From Lacibacter sediminis (GTDB taxonomy: Bacteria; Bacteroidota; Bacteroidia; Chitinophagales; Chitinophagaceae): a stretch of DNA of 64,000 nucleotides. Position 1 is the stretch's first letter, and each line of letters starts with the position of its first letter. The DNA is taken from contig NZ_CP060007.1 of assembly GCF_014168535.1 (NCBI RefSeq), forward strand, positions 1,426,001 through 1,490,000, in the 5' to 3' direction. A program made the translations under genes and the position numbers. Positions 53,182 through 60,909 of this stretch are shown piece by piece. The notes below the pieces were generated by a model. It did no database searches. It had not been told where the DNA came from and saw only the letters and a list, made by a program, of their open reading frames with translations.

Positions 53182-54372
53182 ATGTCTAAAGAGACCTTTA
53201 AGCGGGAAAAACCGCACGTAAATATTGGTACTATTGGTCACGTAGACCATGGTAAAACCACTTTAACGGCGGCTATTACAACTATCCTTTCTAAAACAGG
53301 AATGGGTAACGTTGCAAAAAAATACGATGAAATTGATGGTGCTCCAGAAGAAAAAGAGCGTGGTATCACTATTAATACTGCACACGTAGAATATCAAACA
53401 GCTAACCGCCACTACGCACACGTAGATTGTCCAGGTCACGCTGATTATGTAAAGAACATGATCACTGGTGCTGCACAAATGGACGGAGCTATTTTGGTAG
53501 TAGCTGCAACTGATGGTCCTATGCCGCAAACAAGGGAACATATCTTATTGGCTCGCCAGGTAGGTGTACCTAGCATGGTTGTGTTTATGAATAAGGTTGA
53601 TCTGGTAGAAGATGCTGAGTTATTGGAACTGGTTGAAATGGAAATTCGTGAATTGTTGACTAAGAATGGTTTCGACGGAGATAACACTCCAATCATTCAA
53701 GGTTCAGCAACTGGTGCTTTGGCTGAAGAACCACAATGGGTTGCTAAAGTTGAAGAGTTAATGGCAGCGGTTGATAGCTTTATTCCTTTACCTCCAAGAC
53801 CAATTGATCAACCATTCCTGATGAGTGTTGAGGACGTATTCTCAATCACTGGTCGTGGTACTGTTGCTACAGGTCGTATTGAGCGTGGTATTGTGAAAGT
53901 AGGTGAAGCAGTTGAAATTGTTGGTTTAATGGAATCTCCTTTAAGCTCTACAGTAACTGGTGTTGAAATGTTTAAAAAACTTCTTGATCAAGGTCAGGCT
54001 GGTGATAACGCAGGGTTACTCCTCCGTGGTATTGAGAAAAAAGATATCCGTCGTGGTATGGTTATCTGCGCTCCAAAAACAATCACTCCTCACACTGAGT
54101 TCAAAGGTGAAGTTTACGTATTGAGTAAGGAAGAAGGTGGACGTCACACTCCGTTCTTCCAAAAATACCGTCCTCAGTTCTACTTCCGTACAACTGACGT
54201 AACTGGTGAAGTTGAATTACCGGCAGGTACTGAAATGGTTATGCCTGGTGATAATACTAGCCTTACTGTAAAACTGATCCAGCCAATTGCGATGGAGAAA
54301 GGTTTGAAGTTTGCGATCCGTGAAGGTGGTCGTACAGTAGGTGCCGGTCAGGTAACTGAAATCTTAAAATAA
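53182..54372 (+). CDS. tuf: Elongation factor Tu
   Basis: A 396-residue GTPase that brings aminoacyl-tRNA to the ribosome. G1 is GHVDHGKTT (about 19-27), G2 is GITINT, G3 is DCPGHADY and G4 is NKVD, followed by the two beta-barrel domains. Length and motifs are fully normal. The codon use appears strongly biased, as expected for a highly expressed gene. It follows four tRNA genes on one transcript and precedes tRNA-Trp and secE. Two hairpins separate it from tRNA-Trp. Confidence 0.98.
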   Translation: MSKETFKREKPHVNIGTIGHVDHGKTTLTAAITTILSKTGMGNVAKKYDEIDGAPEEKERGITINTAHVEYQTANRHYAHVDCPGHADYVKNMITGAAQMDGAILVVAATDGPMPQTREHILLARQVGVPSMVVFMNKVDLVEDAELLELVEMEIRELLTKNGFDGDNTPIIQGSATGALAEEPQWVAKVEELMAAVDSFIPLPPRPIDQPFLMSVEDVFSITGRGTVATGRIERGIVKVGEAVEIVGLMESPLSSTVTGVEMFKKLLDQGQAGDNAGLLLRGIEKKDIRRGMVICAPKTITPHTEFKGEVYVLSKEEGGRHTPFFQKYRPQFYFRTTDVTGEVELPAGTEMVMPGDNTSLTVKLIQPIAMEKGLKFAIREGGRTVGAGQVTEILK

Positions 54373-54460
54373 GCTAAGGCAAGGCTTTTAGCTTACGCAA
54401 ATGTTTTACATTTGCAATACATAAAACTAAAAGCTGTCCACCTCTTGGCGGATAGCTTTT
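54370..54460 (+). promoter_or_regulatory. Two hairpins between tuf and tRNA-Trp
   Basis: Hairpin 1: TAAGCTAA (54370-54377) with TTAGCTTA (54388-54395). Hairpin 2: an eleven-base stem of 54429-54439 with 54450-54460 (one G-T pair). Neither has a convincing T run, so they could act as RNA-processing or partial termination signals before tRNA-Trp. Confidence 0.55.
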
Positions 54461-54468
54461 AGCTTTCT

Positions 54469-54539
54469 ACGGGCATGGTGCAACGGTAGCATACGGGTCT
54501 CCAAAACCTTTGATCTGGGTTCGAATCCTAGTGCCCGTG
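54469..54539 (+). tRNA. tRNA-Trp (anticodon CCA)
   Basis: 71 bases, acceptor ACGGGCA/TGCCCGT, anticodon loop CTCCAAA, T loop TTCGAAT. The anticodon stem CGGGT/ACCTT is weak (one mismatch, one G-T). Its place between tuf and secE is the common Bacteroidota order. Confidence 0.92.
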
Positions 54540-54572
54540 CTGATTAATCTGAAATTAAATCAGAACGAAACA

Positions 54573-54770
54573 ATGAACAAAGTATCCGCTTATTTCAGAG
54601 ACTCTTACAGAGAACTCCTCGAAAAAGTAACTTGGCCAACCTGGCAACAGCTTCAGCAATCGACTATGATTGTGCTGATTGCTACACTCATCATTACTGC
54701 TATCGTGTGGCTAATGGATCTGGGAATTGCCAGCGGTCTTCAAGCCTTTTATTCATTCTTCAAAAAGTAA
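54573..54770 (+). CDS. secE: Preprotein translocase subunit SecE
   Basis: A 65-residue single-span membrane protein, the small core subunit of SecYEG. MNKVSAYFRDSYRELLEKVTWPTW contains the amphipathic helix and the conserved KVTWPTW motif, followed by one membrane helix (about 32-55). The start at 54573 is required because the longer frame from 54510 overlaps tRNA-Trp. nusG follows after three bases. Confidence 0.95.
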   Translation: MNKVSAYFRDSYRELLEKVTWPTWQQLQQSTMIVLIATLIITAIVWLMDLGIASGLQAFYSFFKK

Positions 54771-54773
54771 CAT

Positions 54774-55340
54774 ATGTCTGAAACTGCCAATGTGGAAACC
54801 AGTAAGTGGTATGTGCTTCGTGTCGTAAGCGGCAAAGAGAAGAAGGTGAAGGAATATCTTGATAAAGAAATTTCACGCAACGGTTGGGACAATATCGTTA
54901 AGCAGGTATTTCTTCCGGTTGAAAAAGTGTACAAAGTAGCCAATGGTAAGAAGGTTGTGCGTGAGCGTAACTTCTATCCTGGTTATGTAATGATTGAAGT
55001 TGAAAACGGAAAGATGGGGGATGATATTCGTGAAACCATCGCTAATACCAGCAACGTTATTCACTTTCTTGGTAAAGAAAATCCAATTGCTTTACGTAAA
55101 GCAGAAGTAAATAAAATGCTTGGCAAGGTGGATGAAATGGCTGATGCAAGTGGTATGACGATGAGCGAGCCGTTTATTGTGGGCGAAACGATCAAGATCA
55201 TTGATGGACCATTCAACGACTTTAATGGCGTAATTGAAGAAGTAAATGACGAGAAGAAGAAACTGAAAGTAGCAGTAAAAGTATTCGGTCGTGCTACACC
55301 GGTTGAATTGAATTATATGCAGGTTGAAAAGCTTTCATAA
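54774..55340 (+). CDS. nusG: Transcription termination/antitermination factor NusG
   Basis: A 188-residue factor that binds RNA polymerase and links it to the ribosome or Rho. The NGN domain (about 1-120) starts with SKWYVLRVVSGKEKKVKEYL and includes FYPGYVMIE. A KOW domain (about 130-185) contains GETIKIIDGPFNDFNG. It normally precedes rplK directly; here a terminator and an opposite-strand gene intervene. Confidence 0.97.
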   Translation: MSETANVETSKWYVLRVVSGKEKKVKEYLDKEISRNGWDNIVKQVFLPVEKVYKVANGKKVVRERNFYPGYVMIEVENGKMGDDIRETIANTSNVIHFLGKENPIALRKAEVNKMLGKVDEMADASGMTMSEPFIVGETIKIIDGPFNDFNGVIEEVNDEKKKLKVAVKVFGRATPVELNYMQVEKLS

Positions 55341-55358
55341 GCTTACTTAATGATAAAA

Positions 55359-55396
55359 GAAAGTCCCCATCTCAAATGAGTGGGGACTTTTTATTT
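55359..55396. terminator. Terminator of nusG, possibly bidirectional
   Basis: Stem AAGTCCCCA / TGGGGACTT with an inner CTC/GAG pair and a T run on the plus side; the minus side has a weaker T-rich tail after the histone-like gene. Confidence 0.9.
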
Positions 55397-55410
55397 CTTG
55401 TAACATCAGC

Positions 55411-55875
55411 TTATGATTGTGCTTCGTCAGTAGTTGGCGTTTCAACTACTGGTGTTGCTTCAGCTAAAGGAAGTTCGGCCTGAACAGGAGCTGGTGCCGG
55501 AGCTTCAGCAGGAGCTGGTGCTGCTTTTGGCTTAGGAGTTGCTTTTTTCTTTGGAGCAGCTTTCTTCGCTACTTTATTAGGCGCTGCTTTTTTTGGAGCC
55601 GGCTTCTTTGCAGCTGGTTTTTTAGCAGCAACTTTTTTCTTGGCTGGAGCTTTTTTAGCAACCTTTTTCTTAGCAGCTTTTTTCACCACTTTCTTGATGG
55701 CTTTTTTCGCAGCTTTTTTAACGGCTTTCTTAGCAGCCTTCTTTTTAGGGGCAGCTTTCTTAGCCTTTTTTGCTACTTTTTTCTTTGGAGCAGCTTTCTT
55801 CGCTACTTTCTTTTTTGCCACCTTTTTTACTGGTTTCTTGGCAGCCTTGGCAGCTTTCTTTTTTGCTTTTGCCAT
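55411..55875 (-). CDS. Lysine/alanine-rich histone H1-like protein
   Basis: A 154-residue, highly basic, low-complexity protein made almost only of Lys, Ala, Pro and Val. KKAAPKKK- and KKVAKK-type repeats fill residues 1-120; an Ala/Pro/Glu-rich acidic tail (about 120-154, PAPAPVQAELPLAEA) follows. Such AlgP/Hc1-like tails bind and compact DNA or RNA non-specifically (family knowledge). It lies on the opposite strand inside the nusG-rplK interval, which is normally contiguous. A structured globular domain is not visible. Confidence 0.75.
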   Translation of the reverse strand: MAKAKKKAAKAAKKPVKKVAKKKVAKKAAPKKKVAKKAKKAAPKKKAAKKAVKKAAKKAIKKVVKKAAKKKVAKKAPAKKKVAAKKPAAKKPAPKKAAPNKVAKKAAPKKKATPKPKAAPAPAEAPAPAPVQAELPLAEATPVVETPTTDEAQS

Positions 55876-56190
55876 GTGATTGATTTTTAAAGTTGTTTTT
55901 GGAGTTTTTTAGAATTGAGTTGAAAAATTAAATCAAATTATGCAGTCAGTAAAAAATAAAATCTCTTTTTTTTAAATGAGTAGATGAAGCATGCATTGAA
56001 AAAAGATAAAAACAAAACTGAAACAGTCGTTTTTGATTGGTATTTCGGAACACAAAATACTTGCTGAAAACCTTTGCCGGTAAGGAAATGAGCCTTACCT
56101 TTGCCATCCCAAAAAGTTCTTTATAGGAATTTATTTGTTTGGGAGTTGTTCACAAAAGTGAGTGACGCTATCACCAAAAAAACTTTTACA
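55876..56190. promoter_or_regulatory. Divergent gap between the histone-like gene and rplK
   Basis: A 315-base gap. The right part holds the rplK promoter (TTTG at 56073-56076, 19 bases, TACCTTTG at 56096-56103) and an 80-base leader. The left part is A/T-rich, and I see no certain promoter for the histone-like gene. Confidence 0.6.
56073..56103 (+). promoter_or_regulatory. Promoter of the rplKAJL operon
   Basis: TTTG, 19 bases, TACCTTTG: a full consensus match. It covers the TTG at 56101 where the longest rplK frame starts, so that start is excluded. Confidence 0.85.
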
Positions 56191-56634
56191 ATGGCAAAAG
56201 AAATCACAGGATTTGTGAAGCTACAGGTAAAAGGCGGACAGGCAAACCCTGCGCCTCCTGTAGGTCCGGCCCTCGGTTCAAAGGGTCTTAACATCATGGA
56301 GTTCTGCAAGCAGTTCAATGCAAGAACTCAAGACAAAATGGGTAAAGTAGTACCTGTTTTGATCACTGTTTACTCCGACAAGTCTTTCGACTTCGTTATC
56401 AAAACTGCACCAGCATCTGTTCAATTATTGGAAGCAGCAAAACTTCAGAAAGGTTCTAAAGAACCTAACCGTGCAAAGGTTGGTAAAGTAACATGGGCAC
56501 AGGTTGAAGAAATTGCTAAAGACAAAATGCCTGACCTCAACTGCTTTACACTGAATAGTGCTATGAGCATGGTTGCAGGAACAGCCCGCAGTCTTGGCCT
56601 TACTGTTGATGGTAAAGCTCCCTGGGAAAATTAA
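56191..56634 (+). CDS. rplK: 50S ribosomal protein uL11
   Basis: A 147-residue ribosomal protein at the GTPase-associated centre. It has the proline-rich segment [22 protein letters not shown] and a C-terminal rRNA-binding domain ([10 protein letters not shown]). The ATG at 56191 ([16 protein letters not shown]) is chosen, because the longer frame starts within the promoter. rplA follows after 24 bases. Confidence 0.97.
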   Translation: MAKEITGFVKLQVKGGQANPAPPVGPALGSKGLNIMEFCKQFNARTQDKMGKVVPVLITVYSDKSFDFVIKTAPASVQLLEAAKLQKGSKEPNRAKVGKVTWAQVEEIAKDKMPDLNCFTLNSAMSMVAGTARSLGLTVDGKAPWEN

Positions 56635-56658
56635 TTATTCACCTCAAATTTTTGAAAC

Positions 56659-57351
56659 ATGTCTTTGACTAAGAAAAGAAAAGTAGCAGAAGCCAAGGTG
56701 GATAATAACAAAATTTATTCCCTGAAAGAAGCTTCTACACTCGTAAAAGAAATTAACTGTACCAAGTTCGATAGCTCTGTTGATGTTCACGTTCGCTTAG
56801 GTGTTGATCCTAAGAAAGCTGACCAGGCTATTCGTGGTACTGTAACCTTACCACACGGTACAGGTAAAACAAAAAGAGTTCTCGTTCTCTGTACTCCTGA
56901 TAAAGAAGCCGATGCAAAAGCTGCGGGTGCTGATTTTGTTGGTTTAGATGAATTTATTGCTAAGATCGAAGGTGGCTGGACTGATGTTGACGTTATCGTT
57001 GCAACTCCTGCTGTAATGCCTAAGATCGGTAAGTTAGGTAAAGTGTTAGGTCCACGTAACCTGATGCCAAACCCTAAAACAGGAACAGTAACAAATGACG
57101 TTGCTGCTGCAGTAAATGAAGTAAAAGGTGGTAAGATCGCATTCAAGGTTGATAAAGCAGGTATCGTTCATGCTTCTGTTGGACGTATCAGTTTTGCTCC
57201 TGAGAAAATTGCAGAAAATATCACTGAGTTCTTAAATGCAATTGTAAAGGCAAAACCTTCTACTGCAAAAGGAACTTACCTGAAGAGCATTTACATGGCA
57301 AGCACCATGAGTCCTGGTGTTTCTGTTGACACTAAATCATTCATGAACTAA
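56659..57351 (+). CDS. rplA: 50S ribosomal protein uL1
   Basis: A 230-residue protein of the L1 stalk. The [21 protein letters not shown] segment and the [13 protein letters not shown] motif are diagnostic. It also tends to bind its own mRNA in other bacteria; no clear L1-binding leader was identified here. rplJ follows after 28 bases. Confidence 0.97.
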   Translation: MSLTKKRKVAEAKVDNNKIYSLKEASTLVKEINCTKFDSSVDVHVRLGVDPKKADQAIRGTVTLPHGTGKTKRVLVLCTPDKEADAKAAGADFVGLDEFIAKIEGGWTDVDVIVATPAVMPKIGKLGKVLGPRNLMPNPKTGTVTNDVAAAVNEVKGGKIAFKVDKAGIVHASVGRISFAPEKIAENITEFLNAIVKAKPSTAKGTYLKSIYMASTMSPGVSVDTKSFMN

Positions 57352-57379
57352 TCCTTTCAGGGTTATAAAAACTAAAATC

Positions 57380-57907
57380 ATGACAAAAGAACAAAAGAAT
57401 GAAGTGATTGAAGTGCTGAAAGGCAAGTTCAGTCAATACAATAACTTCTACATTACAAATACTGAGTCTTTGAGTGTAGAGCAGGTTGGTAAATTGCGCC
57501 GTGCATGTTTCGACAAGAATGTTGAAATGAAGGTTGCAAAAAACACCCTTATTAAAAAAGCATTGGAATCAATTGATGCAGAACGTTACACAGGTGTATT
57601 TGATGCACTGAATAATGTAACAGCTCTGTTGTTCTCTGAAAATCCAAAAGAACCGGCTTTGATCATCAGCTCATTCCGCAAAGCAAACAATGGTGAAAAA
57701 CCAGAGTTGAAAGCTGCTTTCATTAATGGCGATATTTACAGTGGCGATAATCAATTGAAAGCGTTGACGCAGATCAAGACAAAGAACGAGCTTATCGGCG
57801 AAGTTATTGGCTTGCTGCAGTCGCCTGCAAAGCGTGTTATTGCTGCCTTGCTGCATAACGCTGAAACAAAAGGACAAACAGCTGCTGAAGCTGCTCCTGC
57901 AGAGTAA
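57380..57907 (+). CDS. rplJ: 50S ribosomal protein uL10
   Basis: A 175-residue base of the L7/L12 stalk. It has the N-terminal helix and KVAKNTLIKKALE segment, the globular domain with FSENPKEPALIISSFRK, and a C-terminal helix (SPAKRVIAALLHNA) for L7/L12 dimers. It is followed by an unusually long 141-base gap before rplL. Confidence 0.96.
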   Translation: MTKEQKNEVIEVLKGKFSQYNNFYITNTESLSVEQVGKLRRACFDKNVEMKVAKNTLIKKALESIDAERYTGVFDALNNVTALLFSENPKEPALIISSFRKANNGEKPELKAAFINGDIYSGDNQLKALTQIKTKNELIGEVIGLLQSPAKRVIAALLHNAETKGQTAAEAAPAE

Positions 57908-58048
57908 TTCGATGTAAGAGAAGATTGTAACAAATCTTCATCAAACATAAAAAAAGCCCAGGCCTGAGGGTATTAATTAAAGGCAAATTTTTTTAAACCG
58001 CCGTCGGAGCAAACTAATAGCAGTGAAGACGGTAAAAATTAAAACAAA
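57908..58048 (+). promoter_or_regulatory. Structured gap between rplJ and rplL
   Basis: 141 bases. Contains an A-run, AAGCCCAGGCCTGAGGG with short self-complementarity, a T7 run and a CCGTC/GACGG pair around a 22-base loop. It may hold an attenuator, a processing site or a second promoter; none is proven. Confidence 0.35.
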
Positions 58049-58423
58049 ATGGCAGACATTAAAGTATTAGCTGAATCATTAGTAAGCTTAACAGTTAAAG
58101 AAGTACAGGAATTAGCAGACGTTCTGAAAGCAGAATACGGTATTGAACCAGCTGCTGCTGCAGTTGTAGTTGCTGCAGGTGGTGGCGAAGGTGCTGCTGC
58201 TGTAGAAGAAAAAACTTCATTCAATGTAATCTTGAAGAGCGGTGGTGCTTCTAAATTGAACGTTGTTAAGATCGTTAAAGACTTAACTGGTCTTGGTCTT
58301 AAAGAAGCAAAAGACCTCGTTGATGGCGCCCCTAAGCCAGTTAAAGAGGGTGTATCTAAAGCAGAAGCTGATGAAATTGCAGCTAAACTGAAAGATGCAG
58401 GTGCTGATGTTGAGATTGCTTAA
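58049..58423 (+). CDS. rplL: 50S ribosomal protein bL12
   Basis: A 124-residue acidic stalk protein. It has an N-terminal dimerisation domain (about 1-32), an Ala/Gly-rich hinge ([16 protein letters not shown]) and a C-terminal domain with [20 protein letters not shown] and [21 protein letters not shown]. Full length and normal. In nearly all bacteria rpoB follows; here a terminator and a secreted-protein gene come next. Confidence 0.97.
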   Translation: MADIKVLAESLVSLTVKEVQELADVLKAEYGIEPAAAAVVVAAGGGEGAAAVEEKTSFNVILKSGGASKLNVVKIVKDLTGLGLKEAKDLVDGAPKPVKEGVSKAEADEIAAKLKDAGADVEIA

Positions 58424-58445
58424 TGCATTCTTTATAGAATTTTTG

Positions 58446-58473
58446 AACCCTGGCTATCATGCCGGGGTTTTTT
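58446..58473 (+). terminator. Terminator of the rplKAJL operon
   Basis: A nine-base stem (AACCCTGGC / GCCGGGGTT, one G-T) with a six-base loop and T7. It separates rplL from the following genes. Confidence 0.9.
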
Positions 58474-58550
58474 GTGCGCAACGTTTTACAGGCGGTAATT
58501 GTCTAGTGGTTATTAGATTTAAATTGCGTTTGTAAGTAAAAATCTGTTAG

Positions 58551-60590
58551 TTGAAAAAACACTTATCATTTATCGTTAGTAAATATCTCGCTGTTGTTAT
58601 TCTATTAATAGCAAGTGCAGGCAATACACAGGCACAGTGTACCACGCTTGGCCAAACGCCTGCAACTGCATTTCCTGTTTGCGGTACCAGCGTTTTTTCA
58701 CAAGCCAATGTACCCAGTTGCCAAAACAGGCAAATAATTGTTCCCGGGTGTGGTTCAGAAAATACTTATTATGATGTAAACCCATTTTGGTACAGGTTTA
58801 CTTGTTTTACATCAGGAACACTTGGATTTTTAATTGATCCAATAAGTGCTAATGATGATTACGACTGGCAGATATGGGATATAACAGGAATTGATCCTTC
58901 AACTGTTTATAATAACACATCAGCAGCAATTGCAGCAAACTGGTCAGGACTAAAAGGACAAACAGGAACCAATGCAGGAGCAGCGAAGTTGTTTGAGTGC
59001 GGATCATTCAACAATAATAATCCTCCCAAATTCAGCAAACTACCAAACCTTGTTGCAGGTCATACTTACATTCTGATGATCAGCAATTTTTCTAACTCAC
59101 AACAGGGATATAAATTATCATTTGGCGGAGGTACCGCAGTTATTACTGATCCTAAAGCTCCATTGATGCAGGAAGTAAGAACGAATTGTGGTGGCGATGA
59201 ATTGAGATTAAAATTGAATAAGAAAATGAAATGCGCAAGCATTGCCGCAAATGGAAGTGACGTTCTTACGTTTCCCGGAAATATTACAGCAACCAACATG
59301 CGACCGATTGGCTGTAACAGCAGTTTTGAAACAGATTCTGTTGTGATCACGTTGTCACAACCTTTACCTCCCGGCAGTTATTCATTGCAACTTAAGAATG
59401 GCACTGATGGAAATACAATTCTTGATTTGTGCGACCGTGCTATTCCAACTACAGATGCAGTAAACTTTACTGTGCTTCCATTACAGCCAACGCCATTCGA
59501 TAGCATTGTACCATTGGCCTGTTCGCCAAACAGCGTTCGTTTTGTATTTAAGAAATTGATCCGTTGTAATTCAATTGAACCTTCGGGATCTGATTTCGCA
59601 ATTAATGGAACTTATCCTGTTGCAATAACGGGTGCACGTGGTAACTGCAATACGAATGGTTTAACATCAGACATCATTGTTACTTTTTCACAACCATTGC
59701 AACAGGTAGGTACGTTTACCATCAACTTAAAACAAGGTCTTGATGGTAATACAATTCTTGATGAATGTAATCAGCAAACACCTCCTTCACAATTAGTATT
59801 TACAGTGAAGGATACGGTGAATGCAGATTTCACATTCAATATCAGTTATGGTTGTAATGCAGATACTGTTAATTACATACATCCTGGTGGAAACGGTATC
59901 AATAGTTGGTTATGGAATTTCGGAAGTAATGGGACAGGTACAGATCAATCGGAAGAAGTGATCTATAATTCATTTGGAAGCAAATCCACAACACTGATTG
60001 TGTCAAATGGTTTTTGTTCTGATACTACAACACAAATGATAAGACTAAATAATTTCCTGAAAGCTGATTTTATTGTCAATCCTTTTCTTTGTCCGGATAG
60101 TTTATTATTTGTTCAACCGACACCAACAACAGAAAGGCCATTAACTTTCTTGTGGGAGTTTGGTGATGGAGCAACAAGCACCGATTCAATTCCTGCTCCA
60201 CATTTATATTCGTCATCAACAAGCGAAACAAAGTACACGGTTGCATATACTGTAACAAATGATCTTGGATGTGCCGACAGGATCGAAAAAACTGTAACAC
60301 AATTAAGCACCTGCCGTATTGATGTACCCTCTGCATTTACACCTAATGGCGATGGACTGAATGATTTCTTTGGACCGTTGAATGCATTAGTAGCAGAAAA
60401 TTTTCTTTTTAGAGTTTACAACCGTTGGGGTGGGCTGGTTTATGAATCAAAAGACTGGACCAAACCCTGGGACGGAACAATAAAGGGTGCTCAACAACCG
60501 GCTGCAAATTATGTGTGGACACTTAGTTATCGTGACCTCGTTACCGGTAGAGATGTGAACAGGAAAGGGAGTTTTATATTGATTAGGTAG
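58551..60590 (+). CDS. Cell-surface protein with PKD domains and T9SS type B sorting domain
   Basis: A 679-residue exported protein. Start is TTG at 58551; it opens a signal peptide (MKKHLSFI... ending NTQAQ near residue 29) and no ATG is available upstream in frame near it. After an N-terminal region with several Cys, two Ig-like repeats (about 210-420) are followed by two PKD-type domains (about 425-585, WLWNFG and LWEFGDGATS). The gliding-motility type C-terminal domain (588-679) has PSAFTPNGDGLNDFF and YNRWGGLVYES. Likely an adhesin or surface structural protein. Its place between rplL and rpoB is unusual. Confidence 0.88.
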   Translation: MKKHLSFIVSKYLAVVILLIASAGNTQAQCTTLGQTPATAFPVCGTSVFSQANVPSCQNRQIIVPGCGSENTYYDVNPFWYRFTCFTSGTLGFLIDPISANDDYDWQIWDITGIDPSTVYNNTSAAIAANWSGLKGQTGTNAGAAKLFECGSFNNNNPPKFSKLPNLVAGHTYILMISNFSNSQQGYKLSFGGGTAVITDPKAPLMQEVRTNCGGDELRLKLNKKMKCASIAANGSDVLTFPGNITATNMRPIGCNSSFETDSVVITLSQPLPPGSYSLQLKNGTDGNTILDLCDRAIPTTDAVNFTVLPLQPTPFDSIVPLACSPNSVRFVFKKLIRCNSIEPSGSDFAINGTYPVAITGARGNCNTNGLTSDIIVTFSQPLQQVGTFTINLKQGLDGNTILDECNQQTPPSQLVFTVKDTVNADFTFNISYGCNADTVNYIHPGGNGINSWLWNFGSNGTGTDQSEEVIYNSFGSKSTTLIVSNGFCSDTTTQMIRLNNFLKADFIVNPFLCPDSLLFVQPTPTTERPLTFLWEFGDGATSTDSIPAPHLYSSSTSETKYTVAYTVTNDLGCADRIEKTVTQLSTCRIDVPSAFTPNGDGLNDFFGPLNALVAENFLFRVYNRWGGLVYESKDWTKPWDGTIKGAQQPAANYVWTLSYRDLVTGRDVNRKGSFILIR

Positions 60591-60909
60591 AAAAGGCATG
60601 GCTAAAGCCATAATAAAGACTATCTAAAGCCACTTAAAGGCGCTCAAGCTGCGAGTTAAACCTGTGCCGTTAACGTCCACTTTAAACTTTTTCTGCCAAC
60701 TTTTCCCAATCCTGACAAAACGGGGACAAAAGAGGGCAATCAAATTTTGTTCCAACACACAATATCACTAACTTTGCCTCCCTAAATTTAGGCTGAATAG
60801 CAAGTTGGCGCCCAATTACAGTCATAAATAACTGAAAATCAATTTACTTGTCTTTGCATAAAGACGGTGAGCTATTCGTGTGCACAAACTTAAAAACCGG
60901 TAAGAACAT
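60591..60909 (+). promoter_or_regulatory. Gap and leader upstream of rpoB
   Basis: A 319-base gap. It holds the rpoB promoter at 60746-60776 and a leader of about 125 bases. A short inverted repeat ATGGCTAAAGCCAT (60598-60611) lies just after the preceding stop codon but has no T run, so I do not call it a terminator. Confidence 0.6.
60746..60776 (+). promoter_or_regulatory. Promoter of rpoB
   Basis: TTTG (60746-60749), 19 bases, TAACTTTG (60769-60776): a full match to the Bacteroidota consensus, independent of rplKAJL. Confidence 0.85.

Noticed and set aside
54510..54572. Longer secE frame starting at 54510
   Set aside because: It begins inside tRNA-Trp; the conserved SecE sequence starts at 54573.
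55640..55879. A plus-strand frame of 79 codons rich in Phe and Ala opposite the histone-like gene
   Set aside because: It is the mirror of the Lys/Ala codon repeats on the other strand and has no start context of its own.
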